From NCBI GenBank assembly GCA_039938515.1, contig JBDUUL010000024.1, forward strand, positions 186,001-250,000: a stretch of 64,000 nt of DNA, given 5' to 3'. The DNA is from Nitrososphaera sp. GTDB taxonomy: Archaea > Thermoproteota > Nitrososphaeria > Nitrososphaerales > Nitrososphaeraceae. The position numbers and the translations under genes are program-made. Below are positions 43,831 to 52,981 of the stretch, one piece after another (position 1 is the stretch's first letter; each line of letters starts with the position of its first letter). Under the pieces are notes generated by a model. The model was not told where the DNA came from, ran no database searches, and saw only the letters and a list, made by a program, of their open reading frames with translations.

Positions 43831-43989
43831 TCTAAAACAAATAGTCAGGCTTGCGAGATAGTTTTGGAGTTAAATGCCAGTAACAAAGCACTTGGCCTTG
43901 AAGGTGTGACGATATGAAAAAACACGGGATTTCTCTTATAAATCAGTCAAGGAGAAATCCAGCTCCGTTTGACAGGCTTAATCGAGAGC

Positions 43990-44325
43990 TTAGCTTTGCG
44001 CCGGCTCCTCTTTCGAGTCTGTACTTGCTGCCTGGGTCTGCCCAGAAGAACTTGACGATACTTCCGCTGTCGCAAACCTTTCGCCAACGTTTGTGATCTT
44101 TACCTTGACCTTTTGTCCCATCCTTCCTCCCGCTACAAATATGACAAATCCCTGCACTCTTGCGATGCCGTCGCCTTTTCTGCTCGTTTCCGTAACCTGT
44201 ACTTCGTATTCCTTTCCAACTTCTACGGGCTTTGGACCGCCAAAGCCGCGGCTGCCTCCATAACCTCTGTTGCCGGAGCTGTTGTAGCCGCCTCTTCCTC
44301 CATATGATGACATTGTAATCGCCAT
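43990..44325 (-). CDS. TRAM-domain protein with Gly-rich N-terminus (copy 2)
   Basis: 111 residues from ATG 44325 (ATG 44313 also possible). Gly/Tyr/Arg-rich head (SSYGGRGGYNSSGNRGYGG), TRAM core (KEYEVQVTETSRKGDGIARV, QGFVIFVAGGRMGQKVKVKI, TNVGERFATAEV) and an acidic Ser/Gln tail (SKEEPAQS). The core matches 40331-40600 at most positions; head and tail differ. A TATA box lies at leaderless spacing. RNA chaperone role inferred from the family. Confidence 0.93.
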   Translation of the reverse strand: MAITMSSYGGRGGYNSSGNRGYGGSRGFGGPKPVEVGKEYEVQVTETSRKGDGIARVQGFVIFVAGGRMGQKVKVKITNVGERFATAEVSSSSSGQTQAASTDSKEEPAQS

Positions 44326-44344
44326 TCTCTTGCATCAAGAGGTG

Positions 44345-44351
44345 CTATAAA
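44345..44351 (-). promoter_or_regulatory. TATA box for the TRAM copy 2 gene
   Basis: TTTATAG on the minus strand, centred about 23-26 nt before the ATG at 44325, with no room for an untranslated leader. Confidence 0.55.
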
Positions 44352-44701
44352 CCCGCGCCTCTCAACTTGCACCAGGAGACAAAGGAGTTCCTTTCCACAG
44401 GGCATCGCCCGCAATCCAATTACACGCAAAAGATGACGAATTTGATGCTTTGAATTTTCAGCATAATGCCCCCTGAAGTCTTATCGAGAGCATTCATTCA
44501 GGAATCACAGGCACAGAACCTTAATGCGCCCTGCCGACTTGGTCAGTCGCAAGGCTTCAGCTGAAGCTTGATGCCCGCCTGGCTAATTGGGTAGAAATTG
44601 ATTCTTGGCTTCAAGTCACGAATTTTTCACGGACCGGATGGTTGCCTCACGAAAACACCGGCCATGCTAGGGTTAATTCTTCTGGTACTACTCTCCAGAA
44701 G

Positions 44702-44709
44702 TTATAAAA
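44702..44709 (+). promoter_or_regulatory. TATA box for the secreted phosphodiesterase
   Basis: TTATAAAA, about 25-32 nt before ATG 44734, preceded by purines. It is the only clear signal in the 408-bp gap 44326-44733, which otherwise holds no gene I can support. Confidence 0.6.
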
Positions 44710-44733
44710 GGAGACATCTCATCGAAGTCGGCT

Positions 44734-46464
44734 ATGGAAGGAACGGCTAATGTCATCGTAAAGAAAATACAACTTGCAGCACTGGCGCTGTTGATTTTGC
44801 CATTGTTTGCAATCCAAGGAGTGGCGGCTGATACCAATCAGACGAAGCACGTGCTCCTTATTTCCGTGGACGGTCTTCACCAGTCAGACCTACAGTGGTA
44901 TGTCAAGAACCATCCTGGCTCCACGCTTGCCACGATGGTGAATGGCGGCTTGGAGTTTACCAATGCGCATACTCCAGTCCCATCAGACTCTGACCCCGGC
45001 GGCACAGCGCTCATGACCGGAGGCGACCCGCGCTCGACTGGTGTTTACTATGATGTCTCGTACAACCACAAGACGTATGAGGCTGGGACCACATCTTGCA
45101 ACGGACAGCCCACGGGTGGCGACGTAGTCTACGACTCTCCGGACGACAAGAACGCCAGCCGACTCGACGCGGGCCAAAACATTCCGGGAATTGATCAAAA
45201 CCCAGCACGTATCATGAACATGACGGCCAACCCCCAGACCGTCCTGGTGCCTTCGACATTCCCGGTCAACCCGGCTAACTGCCAGCCTATCTGGCCGCAT
45301 TCGTATCTGAAGGTCAACACGATGTTTGAAGTCGCAAAGGCTGCAGGAATGCACACCGCATGGTCAGACAAGCACCCAGTATACGAGTCGTTCAACGGTC
45401 CTTCAGGCCACGGGATAAACGACTTGTTTACTCCAGAGATTGACTCTGTCGCAATCGAGCCGAATGGTCATCCCTTCCCTGATGGCGCAGGAGGGTGGAC
45501 TAAGGACGACGCTGCTACCAAGCAGTACGACGGCTACAAGGTGCAGGCAATAATCAACGAAATCGATGGGTACGACCACAGCGGACAGCACAAGGTCGGA
45601 GTTCCGGCTATCTTTGGAATGAACTTCCAGGCTGTGTCGGTCGCAGAGAAATTGTTCCAGTCGCCGGCCGTGCTCATTGGCCCGGACTCGAGTGGCAACT
45701 ATACTCTTGGACCTAAACTGCTAGGCGGGTACTACCCAGGCACGACCACCCCGGGCCCGCTATTGCAGAGTGCGCTTGATTACGTCAATACGCAGCTGCA
45801 GTGGATGGTCAACGAAATCCACGCCCAGGGACTTTCAGACTCGACTGCCATCATTGTGACTGCCAAGCACGGACAGTCTCCGCTGGATCCAAATCAGTTG
45901 CGCAGGATAGACGATGGCCCCATAATTACCGCAATCAACAACGCATGGGATAACAAGACAGGCTGTGCATCAAACTGCACCTCTCTTATCGTTGCCGGAA
46001 CCGATGACGACCTCTGGCAGAGCTACCTGTCGGTCAAGACGCAGGCTGCCGCGGATTTCGTCAAGAGCTATCTTTGGACTCACAGCGCTCCGGGCGTGAC
46101 CTATAACGGTACAACTGTGTCAGTGCCCCACTCTGGACTGGCCCAGATATTTGCTGGCAATCAGGCAGCCGCCTACTTTGGCGTGCCTGTCTCGGACCCT
46201 CGCCACCCAGATGTCTTTGGTCGTGTCCAGGTGGGTGTCGTGTACACCGGCGGAAGCAAGATCGCAGAGCATGGCGGCTCTAACCCCGGCGACCGCGATG
46301 TCCCGATCCTCGTGTACGCCCCAGGGACTGTCACACCGGGCTTGAATGGCCACTGGGTCGAGACGACTCAAGTCGCGCCGACGACGCTGAAGTTGCTCGG
46401 ACTGAACCCCATAAACCTGGAGGCAGTGCAGATCGAGCATACCGCGGTGCTGCCCGGAGTTTAG
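44734..46464 (+). CDS. Secreted type I phosphodiesterase/nucleotide pyrophosphatase family protein
   Basis: 576 residues. Signal peptide about 1-32 (LALLILPLFAIQGVAADTNQ). HVLLISVDGLHQSDLQWYV gives the metal-binding Asp; PSDSDPGGTALMTGGDPRST holds the nucleophile region; SDKHPVYESFNGPSG and TAKHGQSPLDPNQL carry further metal ligands; the end AEHGGSNPGDRDVPILVYAP is the last His/Asp motif. The alkaline phosphatase fold is complete. Closest relatives recalled are bacterial secreted proteins, so gene transfer is possible. May release phosphate or nucleotides outside the cell. Confidence 0.88.
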   Translation: MEGTANVIVKKIQLAALALLILPLFAIQGVAADTNQTKHVLLISVDGLHQSDLQWYVKNHPGSTLATMVNGGLEFTNAHTPVPSDSDPGGTALMTGGDPRSTGVYYDVSYNHKTYEAGTTSCNGQPTGGDVVYDSPDDKNASRLDAGQNIPGIDQNPARIMNMTANPQTVLVPSTFPVNPANCQPIWPHSYLKVNTMFEVAKAAGMHTAWSDKHPVYESFNGPSGHGINDLFTPEIDSVAIEPNGHPFPDGAGGWTKDDAATKQYDGYKVQAIINEIDGYDHSGQHKVGVPAIFGMNFQAVSVAEKLFQSPAVLIGPDSSGNYTLGPKLLGGYYPGTTTPGPLLQSALDYVNTQLQWMVNEIHAQGLSDSTAIIVTAKHGQSPLDPNQLRRIDDGPIITAINNAWDNKTGCASNCTSLIVAGTDDDLWQSYLSVKTQAAADFVKSYLWTHSAPGVTYNGTTVSVPHSGLAQIFAGNQAAAYFGVPVSDPRHPDVFGRVQVGVVYTGGSKIAEHGGSNPGDRDVPILVYAPGTVTPGLNGHWVETTQVAPTTLKLLGLNPINLEAVQIEHTAVLPGV

Positions 46465-46652
46465 GGCAGCCCACGCACCTTTCTTTTTTTTTGACCACGA
46501 TCTTAGACCTGAAGCAAAACCGGCGCATGCCACCATTTTTGATTCAATAACTTCCACGGGACGTTAATTTCTGTTATAAAAGTAAAGCAGTGCCATGCAG
46601 TGCATTCCTGATGGATAAATAGAACAGTCCTTTTGATGCCTGCTGTAAGAAA

Positions 46653-47513
46653 TTGAAATTCACTGCATCCGTCGCAATGATAATTGTAGGACTGGCCATA
46701 GGCGCACTGAGCGTAGGACTTATCTTTGTTCCCCAAACACCTCGGCTGAACCAAGCATCCCAGTCTGCTTCCTCACTTCCTGCAGTACTTCCGGTGATGA
46801 ACCAGACAACTACTACAAGGCAAATCTGGGAGACATGGTACATTTCACCGTCGTCGCATCAGGACAGGTTCGAGCCCTCGTTTATCACTGTAAATCAGGG
46901 CGATACGGTTCAACTAACACTGATTGATAACGATACCGTTGCGCATGACCTTGCCATTGGGCCGCCGTACAACATAATGATAAACGCGACCGTCCCCGGA
47001 CTTGTCAATGATATGACCGGCGAGCACTTTACAACTGCTGCAACGAATAACTCTCCCGGAGTAACTGTGACAGGAACGCCCGGCAACGTTTCTGCAACTT
47101 ACTCTTTCGTAGCCAAGTATGCAGGCATCTACGAGTTTGTGTGCACATACCATGCAGAGGTGGGTATGATTGGATATCTGACAGTACTGCCAAATGCCGC
47201 GTATGCCGAGAAGGTGCCGGCAGGACACGCATCTATGACCGCGGGCGTAAACGTAACCATACCAGCGGGAGCGGCATCAAATACCAAGGTTCAAGGCTAT
47301 GCTCCGGATGAAATAACCGTCCCTGTTGGCAACACGGTAACATGGACGAACCAGGACAGTGCGCCACACACCGTCACTGCCAATGACGCAAGCTTTGACT
47401 CTGGCAACCTTGCACCGAAGCAGGCATACAGCTTCAGTTTTACAAACGCGGGAACCTACAACTACCATTGCGTCTATCACCCTTGGATGACAGGGAGCGT
47501 TGTGGTGAAATAG
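46653..47513 (+). CDS. Secreted protein with two cupredoxin domains
   Basis: 286 residues from TTG 46653. Signal or anchor at 1-26 (VAMIIVGLAIGALSVGLIFV). First cupredoxin (about 58-185): FITVNQGDTVQLTLIDND, VAHDLAIGPP for the first His, FVCTYHAEVGMIGYL for Cys, His and Met. Second (about 205-286): NTVTWTNQDSAPHTVTAND and TYNYHCVYHPWMTGSVVV. Both sets of copper ligands look complete, so it can hold two copper centres. The second domain resembles the cupredoxin at 31516. Possible periplasmic electron carrier. Confidence 0.88.
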   Translation: MKFTASVAMIIVGLAIGALSVGLIFVPQTPRLNQASQSASSLPAVLPVMNQTTTTRQIWETWYISPSSHQDRFEPSFITVNQGDTVQLTLIDNDTVAHDLAIGPPYNIMINATVPGLVNDMTGEHFTTAATNNSPGVTVTGTPGNVSATYSFVAKYAGIYEFVCTYHAEVGMIGYLTVLPNAAYAEKVPAGHASMTAGVNVTIPAGAASNTKVQGYAPDEITVPVGNTVTWTNQDSAPHTVTANDASFDSGNLAPKQAYSFSFTNAGTYNYHCVYHPWMTGSVVVK

Positions 47514-47637
47514 GGTAAGGCGCGACTAGTTCTCCAAGAGAGGGGCATAGTTTGGGTGGCATAGGGCTCCCCGGCTTTCAAATTTCGGAAAAATGATCAC
47601 CCGGGGGGCTGCAGGAGAGCCTACCCCCTTCGACTGA

Positions 47638-48048
47638 TTAGCCCACAATCCCCACGATTCTCTTTAGTATTTCGCCTTCAATGTGAACCGTCCAGAGCAT
47701 CTCGGGTACGTCAATGGCTAGGAACAACAGAGACAGCAACAATGCCTCGGCTGCTGCAACGGCGAGATTTTGAATCCATTTGCCGATGCCTATATGTACT
47801 GCAAAGTTGTTTGGCTCGCCGGTTATCATTATCGTAAATGCTCTGTCAGCTGTAATAATGTCGCGCAGGATTCCCGCCTTTTTTGCCTGTATCACTATTC
47901 CAACTGGCGCGCTGGTGTTAATTTGCGTCTTGTACCCATCGGATTGCAGCATTTGCACAATTTGCTGGCCAAGCTGCGCCAAGTCCTTGTTCTTGTTTTG
48001 GAACTGAACTACCTTTTCAGAAACCATGTCTTGCAAACCCGCTGCCAA
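47638..48048 (-). CDS. Conserved hypothetical with C-terminal membrane segment
   Basis: 136 residues. An N-terminal helix (MVSEKVVQFQNKNKDLAQLG), a strand-rich centre (VGIVIQAKKAGILRDIITAD, RAFTIMITGEPNNFAVHIGI, GKWIQN) and one hydrophobic helix (AAEALLLSLLFLAIDVPEML). I recall archaeal relatives of the ADRAFTI...GEPNNF segment but no function. It is downstream of the kinase-regulator pair on the same strand, 163 bp away. Confidence 0.65.
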   Translation of the reverse strand: MAAGLQDMVSEKVVQFQNKNKDLAQLGQQIVQMLQSDGYKTQINTSAPVGIVIQAKKAGILRDIITADRAFTIMITGEPNNFAVHIGIGKWIQNLAVAAAEALLLSLLFLAIDVPEMLWTVHIEGEILKRIVGIVG

Positions 48049-48211
48049 TTTATTAGCCTTTTTTTCTATTTCGGGGGCGACAGCGAAATTCTATTTGCGG
48101 CTGTCAGAGGGCTTGTTGCAATGCCAGACATGGGCAGCAATCCACGCAGACTTTCAGGTGCCCGGCTGGTGCATGACATCCGGTTTGCAGCGAACTGGCG
48201 TCGAAATAAGG

Positions 48212-48631
48212 TCAACCCTGCCCAATGATTTTCTCGATCTGGGCCATCAGGGTTGCAAGGCTTATGGGCTTTCTGAGCTGGCCCACAATGCATCCACGCT
48301 CTTTCAGGCTCGATATCCTGTCGTCGTCCAGGTCATAGGCTGTAATCAAGACTGTCCTCGTGCCATCCAGCTCTTTTATCTGGCACGCCACCTGGTCGCC
48401 GAGCATGTCTCCAAGTCTGTAGTCAACAAGCAGGACGTCTACCCTGCTCCCTTTTTGCTGGTGTTCCTTGTACGTCGAGATGCAAGCGCTGCCTGAAAGC
48501 GCGGTGAGGACGTTGAACTTGCGCCGGAGAAAGTTTGAATATATTTTGAGAATGTCTGCCTCGTCGTCACAAATCATTACGGTCCTTCTCCCCGCCAAGT
48601 CCCTTCGTGCGTCGTCAGGAGAGCCGTTCAA
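48212..48631 (-). CDS. Response regulator, receiver domain only
   Basis: 139 residues from TTG 48631. Acidic pocket DDE at 22-24, phosphoacceptor Asp70 (VDVLLVDYRLGDMLG), Thr in VLITAYD, Lys121 (LRKPISL). No output domain, so it works by protein contact. It starts 29 bp after the histidine kinase stop, an evident pair. Confidence 0.92.
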   Translation of the reverse strand: MNGSPDDARRDLAGRRTVMICDDEADILKIYSNFLRRKFNVLTALSGSACISTYKEHQQKGSRVDVLLVDYRLGDMLGDQVACQIKELDGTRTVLITAYDLDDDRISSLKERGCIVGQLRKPISLATLMAQIEKIIGQG

Positions 48632-48660
48632 TGCGATGCAGCTCCACGTTCAAGGGTTAA

Positions 48661-50535
48661 TTATTCTTGTTCTGCCCGGCTGGGGATATCTTGCCGGCTG
48701 GCTTGCAGATACAGAGGGATGGAAAAGTAGAATGATGCACCGCCCCCGACGTTGTTCTCTGCCCAAATCCTGCCGCCATGGGCCTCCACGATTGCCTTTG
48801 ACAGGTAGAGCCCCAGACCCGTGCCGCTCTCCGACCGGCTGCTGAACTTTGTAAATAACCTCGACAGTATTTCGCTGTTTATCCCCTTTCCATTGTCCTT
48901 TATCCTGACCAAGGCCGTACCGTCGTCAGACTTGGCGGCAGTGATTTCAATGACGCCGCCGTCATTGCTGAACTTTATCGCGTTTCTCAGAATGTTGGAT
49001 ATCACCTGGTACAGCCGGGTCCTGTCTGCCATGACTGCAATTGTCTTATCAGATGTCTTGAAAGAGACCTCTATTCGCCTTGGCTCTCCTAGGCCGCCGT
49101 TATCTTTACTGTACAGTACACTGAGCTCATTACTGACAAGCGTGCCGGCAGTGCCAAGGGTCTCATTGATTGCCGCTATAATGTTCTCGTTGAGGTCGAG
49201 CTTTTCTAAATTCAGTTTCAGTGTCTTGCTATCGATTCTGGTGACGTCAAGAATATTCTCAGTTAAAAGCTCCAGTCTTTTTGCATTCCTTGCAAGCATT
49301 TCCACTTCGTCTTCCGAGAGCTCGATTCTCCTGGTTGGAGATTCATTTATTGACATCTGCATGGTCTCGGCGATGCCAATAAGCGGCTGAACAGGAGTTC
49401 TCAGCTCATGGGCTGCGATGTTGATAAACTCGTGCTGCAGCTTATCGTGCTCCTGAAGCCGGGTGTTTGCCTCTTCGAGCGAAGACACTGCATTTTCTAG
49501 CTCCTGCGTCTTTGACCTGACCGTTGCATGCAACCTTGCGTTCCATGATACAACAAGAAAAGCCATTCCCATCGCAAGGCCGCCTATGACAATGACAAGC
49601 GTCGTATTGACCAGACGCTGCTGGTCAATGACTGAATTTACGCTGCCGGTGAGCGCGTGGGCACCTGTGACGTAAAGCACGCCTAGATCCTTGCCTTCAA
49701 TGGTGACGGTATTGTATGCATAAGTCCCGGTTACGCCACGGTATGTCAGTTCCTGGACGCCTGAGCCTCCGGAAAGACTCTGGTGCAGAAAGTCGTTAAA
49801 CCCTGCCGCCCTTAGGTCCTCAGGAATTCTTTTTTGAAACTCGTTTCCAAACACATTCTGACCTATTGCAGTCAGGTCGTCAGAATAAAGTACCGTGCCG
49901 CTTCTGTCCAGCATGCCGACGCTTCCCTGCGCGCTGGGAGTAATTTGGCTCTGCAGGAACTTGCCGAGGGTGTCAAGCCGCACTGCGGCAACGACAACGC
50001 CGTTAAAGCGTCCATCCGCTGTCAAAACCGGCACGGAGATATACAGCCTCGCAATCTTGTCGTTTGAGTTGATGGCAGTGCTGTAATAGAGCGAGTTTGT
50101 TGCTTTTGCTTCGGTGAAATATGGTCTGTAGCTCAGGTCTGTGTTACTGTAGTTCCTGTAATTCTGATCTGAAAGGTCGCTTAACCACACCATGTGGCCC
50201 GATTTATCCAGCCACATGTAAAAGTTGGTAATGCCGCTCGTTGATTCCTGACTTTTGCTCAGAATTAGTTTTGCGGAATCACTTATGGAGCCGTCCTGCA
50301 GGGCAGATGACCTCGCAATTATTCCGAGGTTGCTGTCAACTGCTTCGACCTTGCTGATCAGGACGTTGGAGAGGTCGTGGGCCTGGCGCTGGGTGCTTGA
50401 TTCAACGTCCTTGGCCGCCATCTCCGATACCTGAGTGCTTGAATAAGAGCCGTACACGTAGCTGACAAGGGCGAGCGAGGCAACTGCCGCGCCAATGATT
50501 ACGAGAATAAGGGCACTATTGCGTGGAAGCGTCAA
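48661..50535 (-). CDS. Membrane histidine kinase with extracellular double-Cache sensor
   Basis: 624 residues. TM1 about 8-29 and TM2 about 311-331 enclose a dCache-like sensor (VSVP-type segments ARLYISVPVLTADGRFNGVV, GMLDRSGTVLYSDDLTAIGQ). A short coiled coil leads to HisKA with His376 (INIAAHELRTPVQPLIGIAE), then the ATPase domain with N box RTRLYQVISNILRNAIKFSN, G1 DNGKGINSE and G2 SGTGLGLYLSKAI. Complete. No HAMP domain is evident between TM2 and HisKA. Co-transcribed with the regulator downstream. Ligand unknown. Confidence 0.93.
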   Translation of the reverse strand: MTLPRNSALILVIIGAAVASLALVSYVYGSYSSTQVSEMAAKDVESSTQRQAHDLSNVLISKVEAVDSNLGIIARSSALQDGSISDSAKLILSKSQESTSGITNFYMWLDKSGHMVWLSDLSDQNYRNYSNTDLSYRPYFTEAKATNSLYYSTAINSNDKIARLYISVPVLTADGRFNGVVVAAVRLDTLGKFLQSQITPSAQGSVGMLDRSGTVLYSDDLTAIGQNVFGNEFQKRIPEDLRAAGFNDFLHQSLSGGSGVQELTYRGVTGTYAYNTVTIEGKDLGVLYVTGAHALTGSVNSVIDQQRLVNTTLVIVIGGLAMGMAFLVVSWNARLHATVRSKTQELENAVSSLEEANTRLQEHDKLQHEFINIAAHELRTPVQPLIGIAETMQMSINESPTRRIELSEDEVEMLARNAKRLELLTENILDVTRIDSKTLKLNLEKLDLNENIIAAINETLGTAGTLVSNELSVLYSKDNGGLGEPRRIEVSFKTSDKTIAVMADRTRLYQVISNILRNAIKFSNDGGVIEITAAKSDDGTALVRIKDNGKGINSEILSRLFTKFSSRSESGTGLGLYLSKAIVEAHGGRIWAENNVGGGASFYFSIPLYLQASRQDIPSRAEQE

Positions 50536-50631
50536 ATACGCTTAACAGCCGGGCACTAGTAGATAAATCAGCATGCCACAATGTACTAGAACTTGATTGT
50601 AGCTCGGGGTCAAAATAGTAATGGGTGCAGA

Positions 50632-50907
50632 CTAAGGCGCGCCGTTGCTAGCAGCATCGTACCGCAGCATTGCCCACCGCTCAATGTCTCTGCCTGCTGG
50701 AAACTCGGAAGCGCATTCTTGGCAGGCAAGAATTACGAATCTTCGGGAGCTTGTGGTCGTAGAATAGCGATCGAGGTCTCTTGTGCACAGCCTTACGGCA
50801 AAGTGGACATCCTCTTTGCCGCAGCCCTTGCAGTCTGACCGCATGCGGCCCATATCGACAAACTCTCCTTTGTCGCCTGAAACAACAAGCATGACAACGG
50901 TGGGCAC
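50632..50907 (-). CDS. Small zinc-ribbon protein
   Basis: 91 residues from GTG 50907, or 86 from ATG 50892, which fits better with a tataaag TATA box at about 50918-50924. The core is DCKGCGKEDVHFAVRLCTRD and FVILACQECASEFPAGRDIE, a Cx2C ... Cx2C ribbon with a 37-residue insert, then RWAMLRYD. Function unknown; it stands alone. Confidence 0.6.
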   Translation of the reverse strand: MPTVVMLVVSGDKGEFVDMGRMRSDCKGCGKEDVHFAVRLCTRDLDRYSTTTSSRRFVILACQECASEFPAGRDIERWAMLRYDAASNGAP

Positions 50908-51045
50908 ATGACGACTTTATATCAGGCTGACTAAAAGCGGAATGATAGAGCTAACAAACGTCTTAGTCTAGTCAGGCCGGGCTTTGATTAATCATAAGCG
51001 ATTTTCAATGGTCTAAAGCCATATGCGAGCACTTGCAGCCGGCCA

Positions 51046-52125
51046 TTACTTTAGAGAAGACATGTCTATGGAAAAGCGGTATTTCACATCCGACTTGAGC
51101 ATTCTTGCATAAGCCTCGTTTACCTTCTGGATGGGAATAACTTCAACGTCGGCGGCGATATTGTGCTTGCCGCAAAAGTCGAGCATCTCCTGCGTTTCGT
51201 TGATGCCTCCGATCGGAGAACCCGATATACTGCGGCGCCCAAATATAAGTCCGAATGGATGGACGGCAAGGGGCTTTGGCGGCGCGCCGACGAGAGTGAT
51301 GTTGCCGTCGCGGCCGAGCAATTCAAGATATGCATTGATGTCGTGATCGGCAGAGACAGCATCGAGGATAAAGTCAAAACTGCCAGCGTGCCTGCGCAAT
51401 TGGCTAGCATCTCGCGAAACGACAACCTCGTCCGCTCCGAGCCGGAGTGCATCCTGCTTCTTGTTGGGAGACGTGGTGAAGACGACGACATTGGCGCCAA
51501 GCGCATGGGCAAACTTTACTGCCATGTGTCCCAGCCCTCCGAGTCCGATTACGCCAACCTTCTTGCCTTTGCCGACACCCCAGTGGCGCATTGGCGAATA
51601 GGTTGTAATTCCGGCGCAGAGGAGAGGCGCAGCGCCCGCAAGGCTGAGGTTTGACGGTACGTGCAGCGCAAAGTCCTGTCTGACGACTATACTGTCCGAG
51701 TAGCCCCCATAGGTGACGCCCCCAAGGTGCCGGTCGGGTGAATTGTACGTAAAGATGACATGCGGGCAGAATTGCTCAAGTCCAGCGCGGCATTCCTTGC
51801 AGGTGCTGTCCGAATCGACCATGCAGCCAACAGCCGCGATATCGCCGACCTTGAACTTGGTAACTGCGGGGCCGACCCTTGCGACTCGGCCTACGATCTC
51901 GTGTCCTGGCACGCAGGGGTAAACCGTGCCTGCCCATTCGCCGCGGACAGTGTGAAGGTCGGAGTGGCAGATACCGCAAAATAGAATTTCAATGTGGATG
52001 TCGTCATCGCCAGGCTCCCGGCGCGGAATGGTGGTCGGAGAAAGCGCTGACGCCGCGCTTGAAGCAGAATAAGCCTTGGCTTGGTACTTGGCGCGTGCCT
52101 TTGAGGAAACCTGCGTTGCTGACAT
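51046..52125 (-). CDS. Zinc-dependent NAD(P) alcohol dehydrogenase
   Basis: 359 residues. Catalytic zinc ligands in LFCGICHSDLHTVRGEW and VPGHEIVGRVARVG; structural zinc lobe CMVDSDSTCKECRAGLEQFC; Rossmann motif VGVIGLGGLGHMAVKFAHAL. It belongs to the cinnamyl/YahK-type branch of medium-chain dehydrogenases (GGVTYGGYSDSIVVRQDFAL). The first 20 residues are an Ala/Ser/Lys-rich extension. This branch is mainly bacterial, so acquisition by transfer is likely. Reduces aldehydes or oxidises primary alcohols; substrate unknown. Confidence 0.93.
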   Translation of the reverse strand: MSATQVSSKARAKYQAKAYSASSAASALSPTTIPRREPGDDDIHIEILFCGICHSDLHTVRGEWAGTVYPCVPGHEIVGRVARVGPAVTKFKVGDIAAVGCMVDSDSTCKECRAGLEQFCPHVIFTYNSPDRHLGGVTYGGYSDSIVVRQDFALHVPSNLSLAGAAPLLCAGITTYSPMRHWGVGKGKKVGVIGLGGLGHMAVKFAHALGANVVVFTTSPNKKQDALRLGADEVVVSRDASQLRRHAGSFDFILDAVSADHDINAYLELLGRDGNITLVGAPPKPLAVHPFGLIFGRRSISGSPIGGINETQEMLDFCGKHNIAADVEVIPIQKVNEAYARMLKSDVKYRFSIDMSSLK

Positions 52126-52200
52126 GACCCTTTTCTGTGATCAAAGTATAAAGGCATTTAGCGAAAGGAGAACGCAAGCGCTTTCGCGACAGGCGTTGAA

Positions 52201-52833
52201 TCACGCAGCTTCAGAGCCGGTATTGCGTTTCGAGTCAAGGTCAAACCGTCGGTAAGCAGGCCGAAATAGTGCCCCAGTTGCGCCTACGGCGATGTACGAT
52301 GCCCCGATTATGACAAGGGCTGTCGCCAGTATTGCCAGCAAGACAGGAACCCCCAACACAGGATAAACTATGATTGGGAATGACAGTGCTGTTGTCAGTG
52401 CTCCAACTCCAATAAGCATGGCGCGCACCCAGCCGGGGAAGTGTTTCTCAACTATTCCTCGGGCAACGGCCGCACTCCCAAGAAATATTAGCCCTACCGC
52501 AAGCAGTACGGACATGGCAATGACTGCGGCTCCCGGGTACGCGATTGCGAAAAGGGAGGCCGCGATGGCCAGAACACCCACGCCAATGCTTGCTGCTCTG
52601 GTCGCTTTCCTGAGGTGTTTAGCGCCCGCCCCGATAACAATATCATGTATTCCGCCAAATAAGAGAGAGACAGAAAGTAACGCTGCAATCAGGTAGACTG
52701 CAAATGCTGGAAAAACGAGGACAAGACCCGCAAGCATCATCGTCAACGCCCCGAGGATTATTTGTGCAGCACGCAGAGAATTCGGACTCTTTGTCACGCC
52801 CGGCAGATGCACGTTAGTTTCCGGTTTGCTCAT
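52201..52833 (-). CDS. HdeD/DUF308 family membrane protein
   Basis: 210 residues with six hydrophobic segments in three pairs (ILGALTMMLAGLVLVFPAFA, IGVGVLAIAASLFAIAYPGA, LTTALSFPIIVYPVLGVP), the layout of HdeD-like acid-resistance membrane proteins. Charged ends (N-terminal KPETNVHLPGVTKSPNS, C-terminal RRFDLDSKRNTGSEAA) face the cytoplasm. Role in archaea unknown. It shares an upstream region with the divergent stress protein gene. Confidence 0.85.
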   Translation of the reverse strand: MSKPETNVHLPGVTKSPNSLRAAQIILGALTMMLAGLVLVFPAFAVYLIAALLSVSLLFGGIHDIVIGAGAKHLRKATRAASIGVGVLAIAASLFAIAYPGAAVIAMSVLLAVGLIFLGSAAVARGIVEKHFPGWVRAMLIGVGALTTALSFPIIVYPVLGVPVLLAILATALVIIGASYIAVGATGALFRPAYRRFDLDSKRNTGSEAA

Positions 52834-52950
52834 ATTCCGATACGCCAGCCGGAATTATAATAGCACTTAGAGTACACTGCATTGCACTGAAATCTGTCAA
52901 CTTCGCACAGTCGCGGTGAATGCTGTGCAATGCTCCGCATTCCTTGTTCT

Positions 52951-52957
52951 TTTATAG
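52951..52957 (+). promoter_or_regulatory. TATA box for the universal stress protein gene
   Basis: TTTATAG centred about 28 nt before ATG 52982, with tccttgttc as a possible BRE upstream; leaderless layout. Confidence 0.55.
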
Positions 52958-52981
52958 AATCGCCTGCAATGTCCAGACGAC

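Noticed and set aside
47580-47637. GC-rich ggggggctgc...cctaccccc as a rho-type terminator or element end
   Set aside because: The pairing is short and there is no T run or direct repeat to support a terminator or insertion.
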